The translations under genes and the position numbers were made by a program. This document shows, in pieces, positions 14,017 to 19,386 of a stretch of DNA of 19,386 nucleotides (within the stretch, counting starts at the first letter, position 1; the number at the start of each line of letters is the position of its first letter). Source of the stretch: an uncultured Clostridia bacterium (lineage in GTDB: Bacteria > Bacillota > Clostridia > Oscillospirales > Ruminococcaceae); contig CAMOFU010000014.1 of assembly GCA_946613705.1 (NCBI GenBank), positions 1 through 19,386 of the forward strand, read 5' to 3'. Below the pieces are notes generated by a model. It did no database searches. It saw only the letters and a program-made list of their open reading frames with translations, and was not told where the DNA came from.

Positions 14017-14958
14017 TTATTGTTTGCTGTTGCCTGTTTTTCCGCCCTGTGAGGGGTGCTTGTTGTTTCGGCGCTTTTTGCCGCTGCCGCTGCGGTTCCT
14101 GTTTCCCTGAGAGCCGCTGTTTTTCGGTTTCGCGGGGACTGACTGTGCGGGAGCAGCGGGCATCTCGGGGCTTTCTTCCTCGGCGCTTTCGGAGATGCTT
14201 TCTTCCTCAACAGCTTCGGCTGACGGCTCTTCCGACGGGGCAGACGTTTCCTCGGGAGCCTCGGGAACAGCTTCGGGCTCATCAGCCTGCGGTGCTGCCG
14301 TGCTTTGATCCTCGCTGACGGTGGTCGCAGCCTCGCCGCTTACGGGAGCTTCCCTGATAACAGCTTCGTCAGGAAGTTCGGTCGGCTCATTATCTGCTGT
14401 CTTGATATTCTTGGGCGTTTCCACGATATGCTTTGAGATCGCTGCCCTTATCCACACGGTTATACCCGTTATGAACATCAGTCCAGAGGATATCAGCGGA
14501 AGCACATAATACAGCTGTGCGAGCTTTTCGTCGAACCTGCGCATATTCTTGTCGATATCACGGACTATCACAGACGACCATGTATCCTGGATTATGCCTC
14601 TGTCCGCCGAGCCCGAAATAAGCACGATGCTCAGAAAGCACATCAGCAGCGAAAGTGCAGTTACGATGATGCCGAGGTCCGCACCGAGCTTTTTCTTTCT
14701 TAGCGCTCCGCAGGTGAACAGCATAACGAAGAACGAAAGCGTGAAGATCACCAGATGTCTGTCATAGGCTGTGAAATAGGTATACCATTGTCTGCCCGAA
14801 AACACACCGATGTCTACGTCCCAGATAGAGTTGTGGATAATGTAGCCTATAGGCTCCAGCAGTATACCGAGCCCTGCTGCGGCAAATGCGAATATCGAAA
14901 AAAGCATGGCAGCGGGACCCGAGCTTGCAAGCTTTTTGGTGTAATGGTTATCACTCAT
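14017..14958 (-). CDS. Four-helix membrane protein with acidic then basic disordered tail
   Basis: This 313-residue protein does not match a family I recognise. Four hydrophobic segments are visible at about 17-40, 67-84, 95-115 and 150-171. The rest is low-complexity: residues 185-275 are rich in Glu, Pro, Ala and Ser and strongly acidic, and the last 35 residues are Asn/Gly/Lys/Arg-rich and basic (for example GSGKKRRNNK at 291-300). The tail is probably cytoplasmic given the positive residues after the fourth helix. The start at 14958 has GGAGG six bases upstream; an open frame extends 38 codons further but overlaps the preceding gene and lacks a site. It is last in the operon, 55 bases after DUF1667, though it may also have its own control. 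No function is claimed. Confidence 0.82.
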   Translation of the reverse strand: MSDNHYTKKLASSGPAAMLFSIFAFAAAGLGILLEPIGYIIHNSIWDVDIGVFSGRQWYTYFTAYDRHLVIFTLSFFVMLFTCGALRKKKLGADLGIIVTALSLLMCFLSIVLISGSADRGIIQDTWSSVIVRDIDKNMRRFDEKLAQLYYVLPLISSGLMFITGITVWIRAAISKHIVETPKNIKTADNEPTELPDEAVIREAPVSGEAATTVSEDQSTAAPQADEPEAVPEAPEETSAPSEEPSAEAVEEESISESAEEESPEMPAAPAQSVPAKPKNSGSQGNRNRSGSGKKRRNNKHPSQGGKTGNSKQ

Positions 14959-14979
14959 ATAAAACCTCCGAAGGTATTG

Positions 14980-14991
14980 ATCTGTACAGAT
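14980..14991. promoter_or_regulatory. Perfect 12-base palindrome before the membrane protein gene
   Basis: ATCTGTACAGAT is a perfect palindrome in the 55-base gap between the DUF1667 gene and the membrane protein gene, about 20 bases before its ribosome site. It could be an operator or a weak mRNA stem. No promoter was found next to it. Confidence 0.3.
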
Positions 14992-15013
14992 AGGGGATAT
15001 CGGACCGCTTGCT

Positions 15014-15367
15014 TCAGCTGCCGACAGACTTTGTTGCTGCGACTGCCACGCCTGTGCCCGCAGCATCTTCAAGTATGATATCGCCGAGCTTCACGGGCAG
15101 GGCAACGGTCGTGCGCTTGATCTGCCCGACGACCTCAAAGATCTTCTCCTTCGGGATATTGCCCACTGTCTTAACGGGAACAGGCACACCGTCTGCCGTG
15201 AGCGCAGTTGTCGTGACTGTGCGCACGGGTGCGCTGATCTCTGTCCTTGCGTAATTCTCGCCGATCTTACAGGTGTTGCCGCTGACAGAGACTGCCAGAC
15301 CGTTTTCAACCTCAACGGTGAGCTCGCAGCCCATCGGGCAGCCTATACAGGTAAGCTCTCTTGTCAT
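15014..15367 (-). CDS. DUF1667 cysteine-cluster protein of the GlpA-like operon
   Basis: This 117-residue protein starts TCIGCPMGCELTV, with cysteines at 7, 10, 14 and 33 in a CxxCPxGC-x18-C arrangement resembling the Fe-S or metal-binding start of molybdopterin oxidoreductases. DUF1667 proteins are nearly always encoded next to a GlpA-like FAD dehydrogenase and a second FAD/NAD oxidoreductase, as here (a similar trio is known next to glycerol kinase in Thermotoga). It is presumably the small electron-transfer or assembly subunit. Its ATG overlaps the stop of the preceding gene by four bases (ATGA), so translation is coupled. Confidence 0.9.
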   Translation of the reverse strand: MTRELTCIGCPMGCELTVEVENGLAVSVSGNTCKIGENYARTEISAPVRTVTTTALTADGVPVPVKTVGNIPKEKIFEVVGQIKRTTVALPVKLGDIILEDAAGTGVAVAATKSVGS

Positions 15368-16626
15368 TTTGCCGCCTCCTCTATCCTGACCTCTATATCT
15401 CCGTCAAGCTCTGAGAGCTTGTCTTTTTTGATGATGATATCCTGCATCTCGCTCGGGACAAAAATGCGTCCCCTTTTGCGGAACAGCTCGCGCTCTCCGC
15501 AGCTGACAACGATCGCAGAGTTTTTGAATACTCCTGTCACGCGGAAACGGATATGCACACTGTCGGCAGCGCTCTCTGCATAGAGTCTGCTCGGGACGGT
15601 ATACCGAACGCCGTCAGCAGGCTTTACAGCCACAGGCACACCCGTTGACGACGGCTTGCCCTTGATATACTCGGCAGCGTTCTCACCCGCACGGACGGCC
15701 TCCTCCGATACGAAATCCACAAGGTCGTGGACGTGCAGAACATTTCCGCAGGCGAACACGCCTTCGATATTCGTTTCCAGACTCTCATCAACGGTCGGGC
15801 CGCTCGTAAGGGGTGAAAGCTCTATGCCCGCGCTCTTGGAAAGCTCGTTCTCGGGTATCAGTCCGCAGGAGAGAAGCAGTGTATCACACGGGAAATACTC
15901 CTCGGTACCCTTGATCGGCGTATTCTTCTCATCTACAGCCGCGACCCACACGCCTTCAAGTCTGCGCTTGCCCTTGATATCAATTACCGTATGGCTGAGC
16001 ATCAGAGGGATCCCGTAGTCGTCAAGGCACTGGACGATGTTGCGTTTCAGTCCGCTCGAATACGGCATCAGCTCGACCACGGCGCGTACCTTGGCACCCT
16101 CAAGCGTCATACGTCTTGCCATGATAAGTCCTATATCTCCCGATCCGAGGATAACTACCTCCTTGCCGGGTATCACACCCTCGCAGTTGACGAGCTTCTG
16201 CGCAGTGCCCGCAGTATACACTCCCTGCGGTCGGAACCCTGCGATACCGAGCGCCCCGCGAGGTCTTTCACGGCAGCCCATAGCGAGCACAACAGCCTTT
16301 GCCTTTACCGTTTCTGCGCCTCGGCTGCGGCTGATTATCGAGATCTGCTTATCCTCTGTCATATCAAGCACCATAGTACCGAGCTCATATGGGATACCAA
16401 GCTCCTTGACCTGATCGGAATACCGCTCGGCGTACTCGGGGCCTGTGAGCTCCTCCTTGAAGGTGTGCAGACCGAAGCCGTTATGGATGCACTGGTTGAG
16501 TATACCGCCGAGCTCATCGCCGCGCTCGAAGATCACCAGATCGTCTATGCCCTGTTTTTTGGCAGCTATAGCGGCAGCCATTCCTGCCGGACCTCCGCCG
16601 ATGATAACAAGATCAAATTCACGCAT
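15364..16626 (-). CDS. FAD/NAD(P)-dependent oxidoreductase, partner of GlpA-like dehydrogenase
   Basis: This is a 420-residue flavoprotein of the pyridine nucleotide-disulfide oxidoreductase fold. LVIIGGGPAGMAAAIAAK (6-23) binds FAD, a second dinucleotide fold begins at VVILGSGDIGLIMARR near 157 for NAD(P)H, and GVFACGNVLHVHDLVDF near 300 is the FAD-ribityl segment. A C-terminal extension (about 340-420) has no redox motif. The family is the middle member of the dehydrogenase/oxidoreductase/DUF1667 trio and probably passes electrons between the flavin of the dehydrogenase and NAD or another carrier. The start at 16626 overlaps the preceding gene by eight bases, with AAGGAGG nine bases upstream. 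An alternative start nine codons earlier would overlap more and has no site. Confidence 0.92.
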   Translation of the reverse strand: MREFDLVIIGGGPAGMAAAIAAKKQGIDDLVIFERGDELGGILNQCIHNGFGLHTFKEELTGPEYAERYSDQVKELGIPYELGTMVLDMTEDKQISIISRSRGAETVKAKAVVLAMGCRERPRGALGIAGFRPQGVYTAGTAQKLVNCEGVIPGKEVVILGSGDIGLIMARRMTLEGAKVRAVVELMPYSSGLKRNIVQCLDDYGIPLMLSHTVIDIKGKRRLEGVWVAAVDEKNTPIKGTEEYFPCDTLLLSCGLIPENELSKSAGIELSPLTSGPTVDESLETNIEGVFACGNVLHVHDLVDFVSEEAVRAGENAAEYIKGKPSSTGVPVAVKPADGVRYTVPSRLYAESAADSVHIRFRVTGVFKNSAIVVSCGERELFRKRGRIFVPSEMQDIIIKKDKLSELDGDIEVRIEEAAK

Positions 16627-18043
16627 TGTCAGCCGCCTCCTTTTCGTACACACCGTTTTTCTTTACGTCAAGCAGTCCGATGCCGAGCTTTTCAGCGATG
16701 AGCGCGATAGTTGTCGGGGAGCAGAAGCCTGCCTGACATCTGCCCATACCCGCACGGGTACGGCGCTTAACACCGTCAAGCGTCACAGCGCCGAGAGGAC
16801 GGTCGATCGCATCGCGAATCTCGCCCTCGGTGACCGTTTCACAGCGGCATACAACAGTACCGTAAGCAGGGTCGCGTTTTATAAGCTCATTGCGCTCCTC
16901 CTCTGTCAGAGCGGCAAAATGGACTATGCCGCGCCGTTCGTCGATAAAGTCGGGCTTTTTCTCGGGACTGAGGATACCTGTCACGATATCCCGAACATAT
17001 TCGCCGATCGCAGGTGCGCTGGTCAGTCCCGGGGACTCGATCCCTGCGCAGTCGATAAAGCCCTTTGCATCACTGCATTCGCGTATTATAAAATCGTGTG
17101 TATCACCAACTGCCCGCAGACCTGTGAAGCCTGTTATCACCTTGCCGAACGGGATGCCCTTGACCGAGAGCTGTGCCTTTGCCCTGACCTCGGCAGTTCC
17201 CGAGCGGGTGGTGGCAGTGTTTTCCTTGTCGTCGATATCCTCGGCGGTGGGGCCGAGCAGCAGATTCCCGTGGACGGTCGGGGTGACAAGTATCCCCTTG
17301 CCCATGCGTGTAGGCTGCTGGAAGACAGTATGTGTCACGAGCCCGCCTGCCTCTTTATCGAGCAGCATATACTCGCCGCGGCGGGGAGTGATCTTCATAG
17401 GCTCGGCACTCACCATAGCGTGCAGCTTATCGGCATAGACCCCTGCGGCATTTACCACGACCCTTGTTTGGATATCGCCGCTGCTCGTGCGGAGCGTATA
17501 GCCGCCGTCTGTCTTATCAATGCCGTTCACACAGGTCGAGAGCCTGAACTCTGCGCCGTTGGCAAGGGCATTCTCGGCGAAAGCAAGCGTCATCTCAAAC
17601 GGACAGACTATCCCCGAGGTGGGGGCATAGAGCGCAGCCACGACCTCATCGGTCAATGCAGGCTCGAGCTCTCTTGCCTCATCGCCTGTTATAATGCGGA
17701 CACCCTCAACACCGTTTCTGCGCCCCCGTTCGCAAAGCTCTTCAAGTCCCGCAGTCTGCTCCTTGTCAAAGCACAGGACGAGAGCTCCGTTCTGTTTGTA
17801 GGCGAAGTCCAGTTTTCTGGACAGTTCGGGCATCATGGTACTTCCGCGTACATTGAGCCGAGCCTTTAAGGAGCCCGTGACGGCATCAAAGCCCGCGTGG
17901 ACGATAGCCGAATTAGCCTTGGTAGTACCCTCGCACACATCGCTCTCGCGGTCAATAACGCAGACCGCGAGCTTATACCGCGACAGCTCCCTTGCGATCG
18001 CGCACCCCGAGGAGCCTGCGCCGATCACTGCAACATCATACAT
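16619..18043 (-). CDS. GlpA-like FAD-dependent dehydrogenase with BFD-type [2Fe-2S] domain
   Basis: This 474-residue protein is of the DAO/glycerol-3-phosphate dehydrogenase family. VAVIGAGSSGCAIARELS (4-21) binds FAD. Typical features follow: GTTKANSAIVHAGFDA near 39-54, VVNAAGVYAD near 196-205 and GFTGLRAVGDT near 305-315. The C-terminal 85 residues form a bacterioferritin-associated-ferredoxin-like domain with Cys399, Cys401, Cys436 and Cys441 (CRCE and GRCQAGFC), predicted to hold a [2Fe-2S] cluster. It likely oxidises glycerol 3-phosphate or a related 2-hydroxy acid; no glpK or glpF gene lies in the window, so the substrate is open. The ATG at 18043 has AGGTGA five bases upstream; an in-frame GTG three codons earlier sits inside that site. 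First gene of the operon. Confidence 0.92.
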   Translation of the reverse strand: MYDVAVIGAGSSGCAIARELSRYKLAVCVIDRESDVCEGTTKANSAIVHAGFDAVTGSLKARLNVRGSTMMPELSRKLDFAYKQNGALVLCFDKEQTAGLEELCERGRRNGVEGVRIITGDEARELEPALTDEVVAALYAPTSGIVCPFEMTLAFAENALANGAEFRLSTCVNGIDKTDGGYTLRTSSGDIQTRVVVNAAGVYADKLHAMVSAEPMKITPRRGEYMLLDKEAGGLVTHTVFQQPTRMGKGILVTPTVHGNLLLGPTAEDIDDKENTATTRSGTAEVRAKAQLSVKGIPFGKVITGFTGLRAVGDTHDFIIRECSDAKGFIDCAGIESPGLTSAPAIGEYVRDIVTGILSPEKKPDFIDERRGIVHFAALTEEERNELIKRDPAYGTVVCRCETVTEGEIRDAIDRPLGAVTLDGVKRRTRAGMGRCQAGFCSPTTIALIAEKLGIGLLDVKKNGVYEKEAADNA

Positions 18044-18080
18044 AACGATCACCTGCTTTGTTATAATTTTAGTTTTGGTC

Positions 18081-18096
18081 GCTTATCACAATAAGC
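18081..18096. promoter_or_regulatory. Inverted repeat in the leader of the GlpA-like operon
   Basis: GCTTAT (18081-18086) and ATAAGC (18091-18096) flank CACA, giving a perfect 6-base inverted repeat about 20 bases after the -10 box of the minus-strand promoter. It could be an operator for a local regulator or a small mRNA hairpin. Confidence 0.4.
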
Positions 18097-18113
18097 ACTC
18101 ACCGATTTATAAA

Positions 18114-18142
18114 ATTATATCACATCTACACAATAAAGTCAA
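18114..18142 (-). promoter_or_regulatory. Promoter of the GlpA-like operon
   Basis: On the minus strand, TTGACT (plus 18137-18142) and TATAAT (plus 18114-18119) with a 17-base spacer. Transcription would start near 18107, about 65 bases before the first ATG. Confidence 0.85.
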
Positions 18143-18266
18143 GCCGCAGCCGCGCTCTGCATTGTGCTAAAGGCAGGCTTTGCTGCGCTGCGGATCGAAA
18201 ACAGTGCAGGCTTACACTATTTTTATTCGCTTTGGTTTACGATCTGTCTGCGTATTTTATCAGGCA

Positions 18267-18312
18267 TTGCAGAAATGTCGGGCTTGACTTATAATAAGGA
18301 TAGGGGTAAAAT
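18267..18312 (+). promoter_or_regulatory. Two overlapping candidate promoters of the phosphotransferase gene
   Basis: TTGACT at 18284-18289 is followed after 17 bases by TAAAAT (18307-18312). Independently, TTGCAG (18267-18272) is followed after 17 bases by TATAAT (18290-18295), so the second -10 box falls within the spacer of the first. Only one may be active. The rest of 18143-18266 holds no gene; GCAGGCTT occurs twice (18173 and 18206) without obvious meaning. Confidence 0.55.
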
Positions 18313-18395
18313 AGAATAAAATGAAATAAATGATTATAGATTATAGCAGCGGTTTGCAATCGCTTTTGCCGAAACCGAAATACGGAGGTGCTTCT

Positions 18396-19169
18396 ATGAT
18401 ACAGGGTGTTCCCGAGGAGATAGCAAAACTGATAGCCGATAAGCCTTATACAGCAGACAGTATAGGTATGTCGGGCAGCGGAGTATATGTGTTTGAAGAC
18501 TGTGTGCTGAAGGCCGAGAGCTTCACTCCTGCGGCGGCGGAAACGGTAGAGGTCATGCGGTGGCTTGACGGGCGGCTGCCTGTGCCGAGGGTTATCGCGC
18601 ACCGCGTTTCGGGCGGGAAGAGCTGGCTGCTGATGAGCCGTGTCTGCGGGGAGATGAGCTGCGGCAAATACTGGCTCGAACACACCGATGAGCTGACGGC
18701 TCTTATGGCGGAGGCACTGCGGCTGCTTTGGAGTATTGACATCTCTGCCTGCCCGAGGGACCGCGGACTTGACAAGGAGCTCGCCGAAGCACGCAGTCGG
18801 GTCGAGAGAGGCTTGTGTGACGGGCATGACCTCGGCAGCTTCAAGGATGCGCACGAGCTGCTCGGGTGGCTCGAAGCTAACCGCCCCGAGAAGTATGAGC
18901 CTGTGCTGTCTCACGGCGATCTCTGCCTGCCGAATGTGTTTGTCCGAAGCGGCAGGATAAGCGGGTTTATCGACCTCGGTGACTGCGGGATCGGTGACAG
19001 GTGGCGTGATATCGCGCTCTGCTGGCGCAGCCTGAAACAAAACCTTGACGGTACCTTCGGCGGTGAGCCGCACCCCGACTACGACCCCGATCTGCTGTTC
19101 GAGAAGCTTGGCATCCGCCCTGACCGAGAGAAGCTGAGATATTATCTGCTGCTGGACGAGCTTTTCTGA
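18396..19169 (+). CDS. Aminoglycoside 3'-phosphotransferase family protein
   Basis: This 257-residue kinase resembles APH(3') enzymes, which phosphorylate kanamycin-type aminoglycosides using ATP (a few use GTP). Landmarks in order: SGSGVYVF (26-33) as the nucleotide loop, Lys39 in VLKAES, WLLMSRVCGE hinge, the Brenner-like motif LSHGDLCLPNVFV (His173, catalytic Asp175, Asn180), SGFIDLGDCGIGDRWRDIALCWRS with metal-binding Asp193, and a C-terminal YYLLLDELF, the helix that ends all APH(3') proteins. Length and all catalytic residues are intact. The start at 18396 has GGAGG seven bases upstream; a longer frame adds 22 residues without similarity. It stands alone between a metabolic operon and tRNAs, with no mobile-element signs. 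Whether it acts on drugs or on a cell metabolite is unknown. Confidence 0.9.
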   Translation: MIQGVPEEIAKLIADKPYTADSIGMSGSGVYVFEDCVLKAESFTPAAAETVEVMRWLDGRLPVPRVIAHRVSGGKSWLLMSRVCGEMSCGKYWLEHTDELTALMAEALRLLWSIDISACPRDRGLDKELAEARSRVERGLCDGHDLGSFKDAHELLGWLEANRPEKYEPVLSHGDLCLPNVFVRSGRISGFIDLGDCGIGDRWRDIALCWRSLKQNLDGTFGGEPHPDYDPDLLFEKLGIRPDREKLRYYLLLDELF

Positions 19170-19219
19170 GCAGTCATGCAAGAACAAAGAACAAATAAAA
19201 ATAATCGAAAGAATAACAA

Positions 19220-19247
19220 AAAAAGCCTTTCATACGAAAGGCTTTTT
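19220..19247. terminator. Terminator of the phosphotransferase gene (bidirectional)
   Basis: A perfect 12-bp stem (AAAAAGCCTTTC at 19220-19231 with its complement at 19236-19247), a four-base loop, and T runs on both strands. On the minus strand it follows the tRNA-Gly gene directly and should end that tRNA transcript too. Confidence 0.9.
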
Positions 19248-19250
19248 ATC

Positions 19251-19326
19251 TGGAGCGGATTACGAGGCTCGAACTCGCTACCTCCACCTTGGCAAGGTGG
19301 CGCTCTACCAGATGAGCTAAATCCGC
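19251..19326 (-). tRNA. tRNA-Gly (anticodon GCC)
   Basis: The minus strand folds as a full 76-base tRNA: acceptor GCGGATT with AATCCGC, D arm GCTC/GAGC, anticodon stem CCACC/GGTGG around TTGCCAA, T arm GCGAG-TTCGAGC-CTCGT, discriminator T and encoded CCA. Anticodon GCC reads GGC/GGT glycine codons. It is in the same transcript as the tRNA-Phe upstream, six bases apart. Confidence 0.96.
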
Positions 19327-19332
19327 ATTATA

Positions 19333-19386
19333 TGGTGCTTCCGGACGGAATCGAACCATCGACACGAGGATTTTCAGTCCTCTGCT
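19333..19386 (-). tRNA. tRNA-Phe (anticodon GAA), cut by the window edge
   Basis: The 3-prime 54 bases are present on the minus strand: anticodon stem GAGGA/TCCTC around CTGAAAA (anticodon GAA), a variable loop GTGTC, T arm with GGTTCGATTCC, the 3-prime half of the acceptor and encoded ACCA. The D arm and 5-prime acceptor lie beyond the edge. It suggests a tRNA cluster continuing to the right. Confidence 0.93.

Noticed and set aside
16445..17869. Open frame of 474 codons on the plus strand within the GlpA-like operon
   Set aside because: Antisense to two flavoprotein genes with complete motifs; no ribosome site or recognisable fold.
18237..19187. Open frame of 316 codons on the minus strand opposite the phosphotransferase gene
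   Set aside because: Shadow frame; the plus strand carries all APH motifs with a proper ribosome site and promoters.
19251..19386. tRNA genes as an integration site with a mobile element carrying the phosphotransferase gene
   Set aside because: No integrase, no repeat of the tRNA 3-prime end and no composition change is visible within the window.

Overview
The window reads as a chromosomal segment of an anaerobic Clostridia bacterium, most likely a Ruminococcus-like member of the Oscillospiraceae. The evidence is a superoxide reductase in place of a superoxide dismutase, a class A RNase P RNA, a lipoprotein carrying a CotH kinase domain with a Ser/Glu-rich linker, near-perfect sigma-A promoters (TTGACA/TATAAT, 17-base spacing), AGGAGG ribosome sites, and moderately high GC coding sequence with AT-rich intergenic DNA. 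The genus is inferred from family composition, not from a search. There is no phage, IS element or CRISPR array.

Layout. (1) 1-3240: the start of a minus-strand gene leaving the left edge, divergent from a superoxide reductase with a degenerate N-terminal domain, then tex and rpmB (L28). (2) 3302-4197: rnpB with its own promoter and terminator, facing a small minus-strand helical protein. (3) 4309-7050: sulfur assimilation, metY (O-acetylhomoserine sulfhydrylase) then cysK (cysteine synthase). (4) 7072-7821: minus-strand HAD phosphatase. (5) 8085-11862: CotH lipoprotein, GNAT acetyltransferase and cysteine desulfurase, a probable operon. (6) 11871-13864: minus-strand protein fusing a LacI-type sugar-binding domain to a GGDEF domain, started at TTG. 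(7) 13960-18142: minus-strand operon of a GlpA-like FAD dehydrogenase, a FAD/NAD oxidoreductase, a DUF1667 protein and a membrane protein with a charge-segregated tail. (8) 18284-19386: an APH(3')-type phosphotransferase, then tRNA-Gly(GCC) and a partial tRNA-Phe(GAA) on the minus strand.

The most interesting part is the leader of metY. Between a strong promoter and the gene lies a 23-codon ORF with an ideal ribosome site, absent from standard gene calls because of its size, that ends Met-Cys-Cys-Cys-Arg-Cys-stop. The Cys codons lie inside a stem that is mutually exclusive with a second 10-bp stem ending just before the metY ribosome site. This looks like a cysteine-sensing translational leader controlling sulfur assimilation. 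Both metY and cysK also carry an inverted repeat, CCTA-N9-TAGG, just after their promoters, which suggests a shared DNA-binding regulator. The two layers would sense cysteine supply at the ribosome and through a repressor.

Other points of note: the LacI-sensor/GGDEF fusion has neither a DNA-binding domain, nor a membrane segment, nor an RxxD inhibition site; the superoxide reductase has lost all centre I cysteines; and the APH(3')-like kinase looks intact in a non-mobile setting.
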